A DNA stretch of 64,000 bases from Eubacteriales bacterium (GTDB lineage Bacteria; Bacillota; Clostridia; Lachnospirales; Lachnospiraceae): contig JAUNOK010000001.1 in assembly GCA_030537195.1 (NCBI GenBank), positions 218,911 to 282,910 on the forward strand, read 5' to 3'. The notes beneath the pieces are model-generated. The model saw only the letters and a list, made by a program, of their open reading frames with translations, ran no database searches and was not told the origin of the DNA. The stretch's first letter is position 1. Each line of letters starts with the position of its first letter. This document shows positions 10,652 to 19,835 of this stretch, in pieces. Position numbers and translations under genes: made by a program.

Positions 10652-11912
10652 AATGGGACCGGCGGTTTATATATTCTGTCTTATACTTGGAATAAATGAT
10701 TTTCTGGCTGTTATACAGGCTGTAATAACCAGATAACAGATAACTTAATGCGATACATAGAATCGCGAATTTCATGGTTGATGCGCCAAACATCTCGATA
10801 GATAGGATAAATGATGTAAGTGGGCAGTTAGTTACACCACAGAACACGCTTACCATACCGCATGCTGCGCACAATCCAACAGGAAGTCCGAATATAGGGG
10901 CTAAGAAGCTTCCAAGTGTTGCCCCCACGAAAAGCGTAGGAACAATCTCACCACCTTTAAATCCACCACCTAATGTTACGGCTGTAAACAGCATTTTTAA
11001 AAGGAAAACATACCAGGCGCAGCTTGTTACAAAACTCTTGGCAATAATGTCTGAGCCTGCACCGAGATAATCGGTAGTGCCAAATATGTAGCGCATGGCA
11101 ATAACAAGAACACCTGCAACAATTATTCGCACATATGGGTTACTTATGTAATCAGAGTACAGCTTTGATGTGCCGTGTAAAACAACACAAAGCAGAATAC
11201 TTGCAAGAGCAAAAAGCACTGACATTATTATGAATTTGCTTCCGTTGATGAAAGAGAATGAAACCACTTCATCAACTACGAAACGTGTGGACTCAAGACC
11301 TACAGCAGATGCTATTCCCTGAGCGATAAATGCAGCGAGTACGCATGGCACTAAAGCAGCATAATACATAACACCGACGCTGATTACTTCCATAGAGAAT
11401 ACTGCAGCCGCAATAGGTGTTCCGAAAAGCGCTGAGAAACAGGCACTCATACCACACATAATCATAATTCGTGTGTCCTTCTCGTCAAACTTAAACAGCT
11501 TTGCAAATGTATTACCTAATGCACCTCCGACCTGAAGCGCAGCACCTTCTCGTCCGGCAGAACCACCGCACAGATGTGTAAGCAATGTTGACACAATTAT
11601 AAGTGGAGCAACTCTTCCAGGCACTTCATCGTTAGACTGTATTGCAGTTATGACGAGGTTAGTTCCACGGTTTCCTGCTTCATGAACTATATTATACATG
11701 AATACAATAATTATACCAGCAACGGGCAGTCCGAATAGTAAAAATGGGTATTCAACCCTGAGTCTTCCTACATAACCAAGCATCAGGTGGAATACAGCAC
11801 CGACAGAACCAATAAAACAGCCACAGACAATCGAACAGAATAACCATTTGAAAAGGGTTATAACTGCCAGCTTAAGCCGCTGAATATTTTCAAACAAAGT
11901 TTCTTTATCCAT
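10650..11912 (-). CDS. ClC family anion channel/antiporter with GREGA gate motif
   Basis: This 420-aa polytopic membrane protein of the ClC superfamily has the gating-glutamate motif as GREGA (120-124; the Glu is retained) and GGGFKGGEIVPTLF in the second half. In Cl-/H+ antiporters the motif is usually G(K/R)EGP, and the serine loop reads GSGIP; here that loop is GNRGTN (80-85). Both substitutions are reminiscent of fluoride-exporting CLC-F proteins, so the substrate may be fluoride. That is an inference from memory. The start is ATG 11912, with GAGGT 8 bases upstream; an ATG 15 bases earlier is possible. It follows the CYTH gene closely, suggesting a two-gene operon. Confidence 0.85.
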   Translation of the reverse strand: MDKETLFENIQRLKLAVITLFKWLFCSIVCGCFIGSVGAVFHLMLGYVGRLRVEYPFLLFGLPVAGIIIVFMYNIVHEAGNRGTNLVITAIQSNDEVPGRVAPLIIVSTLLTHLCGGSAGREGAALQVGGALGNTFAKLFKFDEKDTRIMIMCGMSACFSALFGTPIAAAVFSMEVISVGVMYYAALVPCVLAAFIAQGIASAVGLESTRFVVDEVVSFSFINGSKFIIMSVLFALASILLCVVLHGTSKLYSDYISNPYVRIIVAGVLVIAMRYIFGTTDYLGAGSDIIAKSFVTSCAWYVFLLKMLFTAVTLGGGFKGGEIVPTLFVGATLGSFLAPIFGLPVGLCAACGMVSVFCGVTNCPLTSFILSIEMFGASTMKFAILCIALSYLLSGYYSLYNSQKIIYSKYKTEYINRRSH

Positions 11913-11930
11913 ATCCCCAGACCTCATATA

Positions 11931-12380
11931 TTAAAAAACTTTTCTGCTCATATTACTGTTGTGATAAGCAGGATCATTAGTAACGTCTTCAATAAACCAT
12001 GAAGGGGCAGTGTATGAATTGGCAGCTTCGATAGTTGGAAATTCTACCTCTGCAAGAACAGTTCCGGCAAAGAGCCCTTCAAATATGTCAAGCTCTATGG
12101 TATATCCGTTGCCATCAGGAATTTCATAACGCTTCTTGGTTATGATATTGCCGTCAGCCTTCTTAATCAGATGTTCATAGGCTTCTTTGTTAAGTGGAAG
12201 ATTGTATTCTTCCCTGGCCATCATTCCGCCCCCTTTATAGGTAAGATAGTAGTTATCGTTGTCACGTCTTACACGGACAACAGGAGCAGTGTTAAGGTAC
12301 CCCTGTTCAATAAAGCGGCAAGGATAAGAATCTATATTGTCAGGTATTCCTGATACAAGATATTTGCGTTCGATTTCCAT
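11931..12380 (-). CDS. CYTH domain protein (triphosphate tunnel metalloenzyme family)
   Basis: This 149-aa protein opens with the diagnostic ExExK motif MEIERKYLV. Further alternating basic and acidic strands follow (VRVRRDNDNYYLTYKG, TKKRYEIP, IELDIFEG, LAEVEFP), which line the tunnel of CYTH/TTM enzymes. Family members hydrolyse inorganic triphosphate or nucleoside triphosphates; the substrate here is unknown. It sits just upstream of the ClC gene on the same strand. Confidence 0.9.
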   Translation of the reverse strand: MEIERKYLVSGIPDNIDSYPCRFIEQGYLNTAPVVRVRRDNDNYYLTYKGGGMMAREEYNLPLNKEAYEHLIKKADGNIITKKRYEIPDGNGYTIELDIFEGLFAGTVLAEVEFPTIEAANSYTAPSWFIEDVTNDPAYHNSNMSRKVF

Positions 12381-12421
12381 AATTATTAAACCTCGATTCC
12401 GTGAACTTAATTAAATAAAGA

Positions 12422-12453
12422 GAAAAAAGGCTGCCACATAAGTGACAGCCTTT
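12422..12453 (-). terminator. terminator of the HU gene
   Basis: A 12-bp stem with one mismatch (12426-12437 with 12442-12453) is followed on the reverse strand by a T6 run. Confidence 0.85.
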
Positions 12454-12468
12454 AAAAGTCATAATTAA

Positions 12469-12777
12469 TTACTTCTTCTTAGACTTCTTAGCTGGAGCTG
12501 CTGGTGTATTAACAACATCCTTTAAAGCCTTACCAGCCTTGAACTTAGGAGCCTTAGAAGCAGGGATGTTAATAGCTTCACCTGTCTGAGGGTTCTTTCC
12601 TGTTCTGGCAGCTCTTTCAGCAACTTCGAATGTACCGAAACCAACTAACTGAATCTTGTCACCAGCCTTTAACTGCTCAGCAACAGTATCTGTGAAAGCC
12701 TTAACTGCCTTCTCTGCGTCCTTCTTAGAAAGTTCAGCCTTCTCTGCGATAGCAGCAACTAACTCTGTCTTATTCAT
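12469..12777 (-). CDS. hup: HU family DNA-binding protein
   Basis: This small nucleoid protein bends and compacts DNA. The 102-aa product has the HU fold from [21 protein letters not shown] through [20 protein letters not shown] to [19 protein letters not shown], with the DNA-intercalating beta-arm proline in place (NIPAS). It has a short C-terminal Ala/Pro/Lys extension ending KKSKKK, about 10 residues longer than classical HU. RBS AAGGAGG precedes the start. It is monocistronic with its own consensus promoter and terminator, as expected for an abundant protein. Confidence 0.96.
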   Translation of the reverse strand: MNKTELVAAIAEKAELSKKDAEKAVKAFTDTVAEQLKAGDKIQLVGFGTFEVAERAARTGKNPQTGEAINIPASKAPKFKAGKALKDVVNTPAAPAKKSKKK

Positions 12778-12824
12778 GATTTAATTGTCCTCCTTAAAAA
12801 ATTAAGTAATAAAAGTCTAAAATA

Positions 12825-12853
12825 TTTATACTCCATACCAAGCAATTTGTCAA
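12825..12853 (-). promoter_or_regulatory. strong sigma-A promoter of hup
   Basis: Read on the reverse strand, a perfect TTGACA (12853-12848) and TATAAA (12830-12825) are 17 bases apart, about 50 bases upstream of the hup start codon. Confidence 0.82.
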
Positions 12854-12854
12854 T

Positions 12855-12891
12855 AAAAAGTGGCTTAAAATGGGGATTTTTAGCACTTTTT
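12855..12891 (-). terminator. terminator of the ABC-F gene, abutting the hup promoter
   Basis: An 8-bp outer stem (12855-12862 with 12884-12891), extended by two inner pairs past a bulge, ends in five T on the reverse strand. It sits between the ABC-F stop codon and the hup -35. Confidence 0.6.
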
Positions 12892-12905
12892 GACGAATTG
12901 TAGTA

Positions 12906-14825
12906 CTATTCTTCTTCCATGAGTGAATCCCAGTGTTCATACAACTCGTCTAGTTCTTTCTGCAGCTCAGTTGATTCGTTATGCAGCTCCATTAAACGTG
13001 CAGTATTGCTTCCTATTGAAGGGTTCGAATATTCAGCATCAATAGCTGCAATTCTTTCTTCAACTACGGATATTCTTTCTTCAGTACGTTTAATCTCATT
13101 CTTTCTTTTCTTAAGTCTGTTCTGTTCTTCGCGTGACTGCTGCCATGAAATCTTAGAGTCTTTAACTGTAGTATCAGCAGAAGAACTGCCTGTTGTAGCA
13201 GGGGAAGTCTTTGCTGTCAGTATGTCCCTTTTTTCCAGATAATAATCATAATTACCGATATAATTAACAATACTCTGGTTAGTAAGCTCAATAATTCTTG
13301 TTGCAGTAGCGTTGATAAAGTATCTGTCGTGGGAAACATAAAGAACAGTACCTGTGTAGCTGTTCAGTGCATTTTCAAGGATTTCCTTGGATACAATATC
13401 AAGGTGGTTGGTAGGCTCATCGAGAATAAGCAGGTTGGCATTGGAAAGCATAAGCTTTGCCAGTGAAACTCGTCCACGTTCACCACCACTTAAATCGCGG
13501 ATGTATTTGAATACATCATCATCAGTAAAAAGAAATGCTGCGAGAGTATTTCTTATCTGTGTATTGTTAAGGTCAGGATATGCGTCCTGAATCTCCTGAA
13601 AGAGAGTCTTGTCAGGGTCAAGTACATGATGTTCCTGATCATAATAACCAATGGCAACCTTGGCACCAAGATAAATGCTTCCGCTGTCCGGCTGGATAAT
13701 TCCGTTAATAAGCTTTAATATAGTTGTCTTACCTGTTCCGTTATTACCGATTAAAGCAACACGTTCACCTCGTTTAATCTCAAAGTTGATGTTATTAAAA
13801 AGAGTGTTGCCGTCAAATGATTTGGTAAGGTCAGTAACAGTAAGAACATCATTACCACTTATAACAGATGGCTCAAGCTTGATGTTCATCTTGGCATTAA
13901 GCTCAACAGGTTTGTCAACGACCTCCATCTTATCAAGCATTTTTTCACGGCTCTCTGCACGTTTGATAGATTTCTCACGGTTAAACTGCTTTAATTTGGC
14001 GATAACCTCTTCCTGATGCTTGATGTCACGCTGCTGGTTTAAGTATTCCTTTAACTTCATATTACGAAGAATTGCTTTCTTGGAAGCATAGTCTGTGTAA
14101 TTACCGGAAAATACTGTACAGTCACCGTTATCAATCTCAATAATCTTGCTTACAATCTTATCAAGGAAATATCTGTCGTGCGCAACGATAAGAACAGCAC
14201 CACTGTAGTTAAGAAGATAATTCTCTAACCAGCTTATAGATTCCATATCAAGGTGGTTGGTAGGTTCATCAAGCATAATAATGTCAGGCTTGGAAAGCAG
14301 CAGCTTGCCTAAAGATACACGGGTTTTCTGACCGCCTGATAAAGTGTTTACATGTAAAGAAAAATCCTCTTCGGCAAAACCAAGACCTTTAAGAACCCCT
14401 GTGATCTCGCTCTTATATGCATAACCATTGTTCATCTCGAATTCATGACTCAAGTTAGTGTATCTGTTCATAAGAGCCTCAAGCTCATCACCTGAAGCAC
14501 TGTTCATGGCAGCTTCAATTCTTCTTAACTCGCTCTCCATATCAAGGATATACTGCTTTACAGAGAGAAGCTCATCATAAATGCTTCTGTCAGACTGAAG
14601 GTCTTGCTGCTGCGCAAGATAACCAAGAGTCTTATCCTTTGCAAGAGTGACAATACCTGTATCAGCAGACTCTTCACCAGTGATAATCTTTAACAGAGTA
14701 GATTTACCGGCACCATTAATTCCAACAATGGCAGCCTTCTCATGGTCTTCTATATTAAAGGAACAAGACTTAATAATAACGTCTGTTCCGAAAGATTTAC
14801 TAATATTATTACAAGATAAAATCAT
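12906..14825 (-). CDS. ABC-F family ribosome-associated ATPase
   Basis: This 639-aa soluble protein has two ATP-binding cassettes and no membrane segments. Cassette 1 has GINGAGKST, LSGGQKTRVSLGKLL and IMLDEPTNHLD; cassette 2 has GNNGTGKTT, LSGGERGRVSLAKLM and LILDEPTNHLD. A basic, charged linker (about 240-310, the P-site tRNA interaction motif region) joins them, and a C-terminal predicted coiled coil (about 555-635) follows. ABC-F proteins of this architecture (YdiF/Uup-like) act on the ribosomal E site; some confer antibiotic protection. Nothing here indicates a resistance role. Confidence 0.93.
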   Translation of the reverse strand: MILSCNNISKSFGTDVIIKSCSFNIEDHEKAAIVGINGAGKSTLLKIITGEESADTGIVTLAKDKTLGYLAQQQDLQSDRSIYDELLSVKQYILDMESELRRIEAAMNSASGDELEALMNRYTNLSHEFEMNNGYAYKSEITGVLKGLGFAEEDFSLHVNTLSGGQKTRVSLGKLLLSKPDIIMLDEPTNHLDMESISWLENYLLNYSGAVLIVAHDRYFLDKIVSKIIEIDNGDCTVFSGNYTDYASKKAILRNMKLKEYLNQQRDIKHQEEVIAKLKQFNREKSIKRAESREKMLDKMEVVDKPVELNAKMNIKLEPSVISGNDVLTVTDLTKSFDGNTLFNNINFEIKRGERVALIGNNGTGKTTILKLINGIIQPDSGSIYLGAKVAIGYYDQEHHVLDPDKTLFQEIQDAYPDLNNTQIRNTLAAFLFTDDDVFKYIRDLSGGERGRVSLAKLMLSNANLLILDEPTNHLDIVSKEILENALNSYTGTVLYVSHDRYFINATATRIIELTNQSIVNYIGNYDYYLEKRDILTAKTSPATTGSSSADTTVKDSKISWQQSREEQNRLKKRKNEIKRTEERISVVEERIAAIDAEYSNPSIGSNTARLMELHNESTELQKELDELYEHWDSLMEEE

Positions 14826-14845
14826 AAAAACTCCTTTCTCAAACG

Positions 14846-14874
14846 ATTATATATGTACAAGAAATAAAATGCAA
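14846..14874 (-). promoter_or_regulatory. promoter of the ABC-F gene
   Basis: On the reverse strand TTGCAT (14874-14869) and TATAAT (14851-14846) are 17 bases apart, about 20 bases upstream of the ATG. Confidence 0.75.
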
Positions 14875-14882
14875 TTATTACT

Positions 14883-14911
14883 TTGACTTATGGCTTACTG
14901 TAATGTAAAAT
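14883..14911 (+). promoter_or_regulatory. promoter of the DEAD-box helicase operon
   Basis: TTGACT (14883-14888) and TAAAAT (14906-14911) have a 17-base spacer. It diverges from the ABC-F promoter 9 bases away, so the two may compete. Confidence 0.7.
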
Positions 14912-14940
14912 TAACAAGTTATAGAAATGGAGATTATAGA

Positions 14941-16656
14941 ATGAAATTTGATGAATTAAATATTGATGAAAGAATTTTAAGAGCGGTAGAGGATATGGGC
15001 TTTGAGGAGACATCTCCTATACAGACACAGGCTATTCCTGCTGTATTGGAAGGAATTGATGTTATCGGACAGGCGCAGACTGGAACAGGTAAGACTGCTG
15101 CATACTCTATCCCTATGTTACAGAAGATTGACCCTGATGTTAAGAAACCGCAGGCAATAGTACTGTGTCCTACAAGAGAACTTGCAGTGCAGGTTGCAGA
15201 AGAGATAAGAAAGCTTGCCAAGTACATGAGCGACATTAAGGTGTTACCAGTATATGGTGGACAGGAGATTGTAAGACAGATTAAATCTTTAAAGTCAGGA
15301 GTACAGATTATAGTTGGAACTCCGGGACGAGTTATGGATCATATGAGAAGAAAGACAGTTAAGTTTGACTCTGTATCTATGGTTATATTAGATGAGGCTG
15401 ATGAGATGCTTGATATGGGATTCCGTGAGGATATGGAAACAATTCTTACAGAGACACCAGAGGACAGACAGACAGTTCTTTTCTCAGCTACAATGCCTAA
15501 GCCTATTATGGAGATTGCAAGAAAGTTCCAGAAGGATGCTAAGATTATCAAGGTTGTAAGAAAAGAACTTACAGTAGAGAATATTGACCAGTTCTATTAT
15601 GAGGTAAGACCTAAGAATAAGACAGAAATCTTAAGCCGTCTTATTGATATATACAATCCTAAGCTGTCAGTTGTGTTCTGTAACACTAAGAGACAGGTAG
15701 ATGAGCTTATATCAGAGCTTAAGGGCAGAGGATATTTTGCTGACGGTATACACGGAGATATGAAGCAGCAGCAGAGAGACCGTGTAATGGACGACTTCAG
15801 AAGCGGAAAGACCGAGATTCTTATTGCAACTGATGTTGCAGCAAGAGGAATTGATGTTGACGGAGTTGATATTGTATTTAACTACGACCTTCCACAGGAT
15901 GAAGAGTATTATGTACACAGAATCGGAAGAACAGGAAGAGCAGGAAAGTCAGGACTTGCACTTTCATTTATCTCAGGAAGAGAAGTGTATAAGTTAAAGG
16001 ATATCGAGAGATATTGTAAGACTAAGATTCTTGCAAAGCCAATTCCATCACTTGATGATGTCAAGAATACCAAGATGGATGGTATATTTGACAAGATAAA
16101 AGAGATGATTGAAGCTGATGAACACAGAGCTATGCTTGATATGGTTGAGGAGCATGTTAATCAGGAAGATTATACATCAATGGATATGGCAGCGGCACTT
16201 CTTAAGATGATAGTCGGAGACACATTGGATAGAGTTGATGAGGTTGAGAATTTCCATTTTGATGAGAATGAAGATACTTCAAGAATGGTAAGACTCTTTA
16301 TTAATGTTGGTAAGAAGGACAAGATTACACCAGCTAATATTCTTGGTGCGATTGCCGGAGAATCAGGAATGCCGGGAAGACTTGTAGGTGCAATTGACAT
16401 GATGGATAATTATACATTTGTTGATGTTCCTGCAAAGCACGCAGAAGCAGTGCTTGCTGCGATGAATGATAATGTACTTATCAAGGGCAGAAAGGTTAAT
16501 GTTGAGAAAGCCAATGTATCTGCCAAGTCATCAAGAAAGTCTAAGACAAGATCAGATTCCAAGAGAAGAAAAGATGAATCCCGTGGAAAACATGACAGAA
16601 ATAAGGAACGCAGAAGTAAAAGCGGCAAGGTAAGAAGAAATGGAGAAAAGTATTAA
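14941..16656 (+). CDS. deaD: DEAD-box ATP-dependent RNA helicase with C-terminal RNA-binding domain
   Basis: This 571-aa RNA helicase probably helps ribosome assembly or RNA turnover, especially in the cold. All motifs are present: Q motif SPIQTQAIP, AQTGTGKTAA, PTRELAVQ, DEAD, SATMP, ATDVAARGIDV and HRIGRTGRAG. After the helicase core there is a DbpA/CsdA-type RNA-binding domain (about 455-535; NVGKKDKITPANILGAI, FVDVPAKHAEAVLAAM). A very basic Arg/Lys/Ser tail follows. The start is ATG 14941, 8 bases after GGAG; a longer in-frame ORF lacks an RBS. Its last 17 bases overlap the next gene. Confidence 0.94.
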   Translation: MKFDELNIDERILRAVEDMGFEETSPIQTQAIPAVLEGIDVIGQAQTGTGKTAAYSIPMLQKIDPDVKKPQAIVLCPTRELAVQVAEEIRKLAKYMSDIKVLPVYGGQEIVRQIKSLKSGVQIIVGTPGRVMDHMRRKTVKFDSVSMVILDEADEMLDMGFREDMETILTETPEDRQTVLFSATMPKPIMEIARKFQKDAKIIKVVRKELTVENIDQFYYEVRPKNKTEILSRLIDIYNPKLSVVFCNTKRQVDELISELKGRGYFADGIHGDMKQQQRDRVMDDFRSGKTEILIATDVAARGIDVDGVDIVFNYDLPQDEEYYVHRIGRTGRAGKSGLALSFISGREVYKLKDIERYCKTKILAKPIPSLDDVKNTKMDGIFDKIKEMIEADEHRAMLDMVEEHVNQEDYTSMDMAAALLKMIVGDTLDRVDEVENFHFDENEDTSRMVRLFINVGKKDKITPANILGAIAGESGMPGRLVGAIDMMDNYTFVDVPAKHAEAVLAAMNDNVLIKGRKVNVEKANVSAKSSRKSKTRSDSKRRKDESRGKHDRNKERRSKSGKVRRNGEKY

Positions 16657-17323
16657 ACTTACCAGTCTTAACAGGAAAGAAGCGTTAAGATATCTGGGCT
16701 ATAAGAAAAATGCGCCAGACGAGCGGGTTGAAGAGCTTATGGATGAATGTGAGGAGCTTGTATTAAAGACGGCAATTCCAAGATACATTTATAAGAAGTT
16801 CGACTTCACGGTTGGTGATGACGGTGTGGCATTTAAGAATACTAGCATGGTGCTTCCTGGTGAATCCATTAAGAAGCATCTGTATAAATGTGACAGCGCA
16901 ATATGCATGGCTGTAACTATATCAGAGGGTATCGACAGACAGTTAAGAGTGCTGCAGCTTACAGATATGGCGAAGGCACTTGTGTTTGACAGTCTTGCAA
17001 GTGTAGCTGTTGAACAGGCATGCGATAAAGTGGAAGAGCTTTTAAGAGAGGAATATCCTGATTATTATCAGACTTTCAGGTTCGGAATAGGTTATGGAGA
17101 TTTGCCGATAAGCATGCAGGAGCCTTTCTTAAAGGTGTTAGATGCCAGTAAAAAGATTGGACTTAATCTTAACAAATCATATATGCTTGCTCCGGTAAAG
17201 TCGGTAACTGCGGTTATCGGACTTACTAAGGAACAGGTAAGTACCAAAAACAGAGGTTGCGCAACCTGCAATCTTAATAAGAATTGTGCATACAGAGGAA
17301 TGGGAGGACATTGCAGTGGCTGA
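16640..17323 (+). CDS. stand-alone cobalamin-dependent methionine synthase activation domain
   Basis: This 227-aa protein resembles the C-terminal SAM-binding reactivation domain of MetH, including the RFGIGYGDLPISMQ stretch, which corresponds to the R(F/I)xxGYG substrate motif. Four cysteines cluster at the C-terminus (GCATCNLNKNCAYRGMGGHC). It overlaps the end of the helicase gene by 17 bases and the start of metH by 8 bases, so translation is coupled. It most likely reactivates oxidised cob(II)alamin in the MetH encoded next, which lacks this domain. Confidence 0.9.
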   Translation: MEKSIKLTSLNRKEALRYLGYKKNAPDERVEELMDECEELVLKTAIPRYIYKKFDFTVGDDGVAFKNTSMVLPGESIKKHLYKCDSAICMAVTISEGIDRQLRVLQLTDMAKALVFDSLASVAVEQACDKVEELLREEYPDYYQTFRFGIGYGDLPISMQEPFLKVLDASKKIGLNLNKSYMLAPVKSVTAVIGLTKEQVSTKNRGCATCNLNKNCAYRGMGGHCSG

Positions 17324-19721
17324 CAGATTCAGAGAACTCTTAAAGACAAGAGATTATATAATATTTGATGGTGCTATGGGTACAATGCTTCAGGCAGCAG
17401 GAATGAAGATGGGAGAGACACCGGAAGTACTTAATATTACAAGGCCAGAGCTTCTTGTATCAATTGCAGAGCAGTATTTTAATGCTGGTTCAGATGTGGT
17501 ATATGCCAATACATTTGGCGCAAACAGATATAAGCTTGAAGAATGTGGAAGAAGCGTTGAGGAGCTTGTAACTGCTGGAATTGCCAATGCAAAGAAGGCA
17601 AGAGACGCAGTAAAGCCTGAAGGACTTGTTGCACTTGATGTAGGACCAATCGGACAGCTTCTTGAGCCAACAGGTGTATTAAGCTTTGAAGAAGCATATG
17701 ATATGTATGCCGAGATAGTTAAGGCAGGTGCTGCTGCAGGAGCAGACCTCGTTGTATTCGAGACAATGACTGACCTGTTAGATGTCAAGGCTGCTGTGCT
17801 TGCGGCTAAGGAAAACAGTGACCTTCCGATAGTTGCTACGATGACATTTGAACAGAACATGAGAACATTCACAGGCTGCTCTATATCAGCAATGGCACTT
17901 ACACTTACAGGACTTGGTGTTGACGCACTTGGTGTGAACTGCTCTTTAGGACCTAAGGAATTAGAGCCTGTTATTGAAGAACTTGTAAAATGGACTAATC
18001 TTCCAATAGTAGTAAAGCCTAATGCAGGACTTCCTGACCCTGAAACTAACCTTTACAATGTTACTGCAGCACAGTTTGCAGATTTCATGAAGGATTTAAG
18101 GAAATACGGCATTAAGATATTCGGTGGATGTTGTGGAACTAATCCTGAGTTCATCAAAGAATTATCAGAGATGTTAAAAAGAGAAGGCAATCCGGCAGCA
18201 CCTCATAAATATATTCCGGGCGCGGTATGTTCAGCTACAAGCACTGTTGTTGTTGACGAGCCAAGAATTATCGGAGAGAGAATCAATCCTACAGGTAAGA
18301 AGCTTTTCAAAGAAGCACTTTTAAGACATGATATGGATTATATTCTCGGACAGGCTTTAGAGCAGATATCAGGAGGCGCAGATATTCTTGATGTCAATGT
18401 AGGTCTTCCGGGAATTGATGAGCGTGAAATGATGATTGACACTGTAAAGTCATTACAGGCAGTTGTAGATGTTCCACTTCAGATTGACTCTACTATTCCT
18501 GAAGTACTTGAGGCAGCACTCCGTGTATACAATGGTAAGCCTCTTGTCAATTCAGTTAATGGTGAGGAGGAGTCACTTAACAATGTGCTTCCTCTTGTTA
18601 AGAAATATGGTGCAGGAGTGATTGGTCTTGCACTTGATAAAGATGGTATTCCTAAGAAGGCAGAGGACAGAGTTGCAATAGCAAAGAAGATTATGGACAG
18701 GGCTGTTGCAATGGGAATTCCTAAGGAAGACATTTATATTGACTGTCTTACACTTACAGCTTCTGCTGAGCAGGAGGGCGTGATGGAGACTCTTAATGCA
18801 CTTCATACAGTTAAGCATGAGCTTGGCTTAAAGACAGTACTTGGTGTTTCCAATATTTCATTCGGTCTTCCAAACAGAGTGCTTGTAAATCACATTTTCC
18901 TTACAATGGCGCTTACTAACGGACTTGACCTTGCGATTATCAATCCTAATATTCCTGAGATGACAGGTGCAGTAAGAGCATATAAGCTTCTTGCCAATAT
19001 TGATAAGAATTCAGTTGATTACATAAAGAATTATGGAGCTATGCCAAATGTTTCTAAGATTGATCCTGTCAAGAAGGAAAAGAAAGATGGAAACTATACC
19101 GGAGATGACCTTTTCTATGCTGTTGAAAAGGGTCTTAAGAATGAAGGCGCTGAGATAACAGAAGCACTTCTTAAGACAATGGATTCAATGGAGATTGTTA
19201 ATCAGGTACTTATTCCAGCGCTTGATAAGATAGGTGCTGAATTCGAGAAGGGTACATTATTCCTTCCACAGCTTATTATGTCAGCAGGTGTTGCACAGGC
19301 AGCATTTGAAGTTATAAGAAAGCATATGGTTATGTCTGACAATGCGCCTGTAAGCAAGGGAAAGATTGTTATTGCCACAGTTAAGGGTGATGTTCATGAT
19401 ATCGGAAAGAATATTGTTAAGGTTCTTCTTGAAAACTATGGATATGATGTCATTGACCTTGGAAAAGATGTTGAGTACCAGACAGTTGTTGATGCAATAA
19501 AAGATAATGACGTAAAGCTTTGCGGCTTATCAGCACTTATGACAACAACACTTGTATCGATGAAGGAAACAATTGCACTTATAAGAGAGAATAATCTTGA
19601 CTGTAAGGTTATGGTCGGTGGTGCAGTACTTACTCCGGAATATGCTAAAGAGATAGACGCAGACTTCTATGCAAAGGATGCAAAAGAATCTGTTGATATT
19701 GCGAAAAGAGTTCTTGGTTAA
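17316..19721 (+). CDS. metH: cobalamin-dependent methionine synthase lacking the activation domain
   Basis: It transfers a methyl group from methyltetrahydrofolate via cobalamin to homocysteine. The 801-aa product has, in order, a homocysteine S-methyltransferase domain (zinc ligands in GVNCSLGP and GGCCGTNP), a pterin-binding domain (IIGERINPTGKK), a cap domain, and a B12-binding Rossmann domain with DVHDIGKN, whose His is the lower axial ligand. It stops there, whereas full-length E. coli MetH continues another 330 or so residues. The start is GTG 17316, 7 bases after GGGAGGA. The missing part is encoded immediately upstream. Confidence 0.95.
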   Translation: MADRFRELLKTRDYIIFDGAMGTMLQAAGMKMGETPEVLNITRPELLVSIAEQYFNAGSDVVYANTFGANRYKLEECGRSVEELVTAGIANAKKARDAVKPEGLVALDVGPIGQLLEPTGVLSFEEAYDMYAEIVKAGAAAGADLVVFETMTDLLDVKAAVLAAKENSDLPIVATMTFEQNMRTFTGCSISAMALTLTGLGVDALGVNCSLGPKELEPVIEELVKWTNLPIVVKPNAGLPDPETNLYNVTAAQFADFMKDLRKYGIKIFGGCCGTNPEFIKELSEMLKREGNPAAPHKYIPGAVCSATSTVVVDEPRIIGERINPTGKKLFKEALLRHDMDYILGQALEQISGGADILDVNVGLPGIDEREMMIDTVKSLQAVVDVPLQIDSTIPEVLEAALRVYNGKPLVNSVNGEEESLNNVLPLVKKYGAGVIGLALDKDGIPKKAEDRVAIAKKIMDRAVAMGIPKEDIYIDCLTLTASAEQEGVMETLNALHTVKHELGLKTVLGVSNISFGLPNRVLVNHIFLTMALTNGLDLAIINPNIPEMTGAVRAYKLLANIDKNSVDYIKNYGAMPNVSKIDPVKKEKKDGNYTGDDLFYAVEKGLKNEGAEITEALLKTMDSMEIVNQVLIPALDKIGAEFEKGTLFLPQLIMSAGVAQAAFEVIRKHMVMSDNAPVSKGKIVIATVKGDVHDIGKNIVKVLLENYGYDVIDLGKDVEYQTVVDAIKDNDVKLCGLSALMTTTLVSMKETIALIRENNLDCKVMVGGAVLTPEYAKEIDADFYAKDAKESVDIAKRVLG

Positions 19722-19725
19722 AATT

Positions 19726-19754
19726 TTGACATATGAAGAAAAAATGGTTATACT
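19726..19754 (+). promoter_or_regulatory. strong sigma-A promoter of rex
   Basis: A perfect TTGACA (19726-19731), a 17-base spacer and TATACT (19749-19754) lie just after the metH stop codon and about 80 bases before the rex ATG. Confidence 0.8.
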
Positions 19755-19835
19755 ATGTATAGCTTATTATAGTTTATTTATATATTCGTTTATATGTCTG
19801 TAAAATGAGCAATCGTGGTCTGGAGGTTTGGTATA

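Noticed and set aside
19722..19835. Rex operator in front of rex
   Set aside because: No TTGTTAANNNNTTAACAA-like inverted repeat is recognisable around the promoter.
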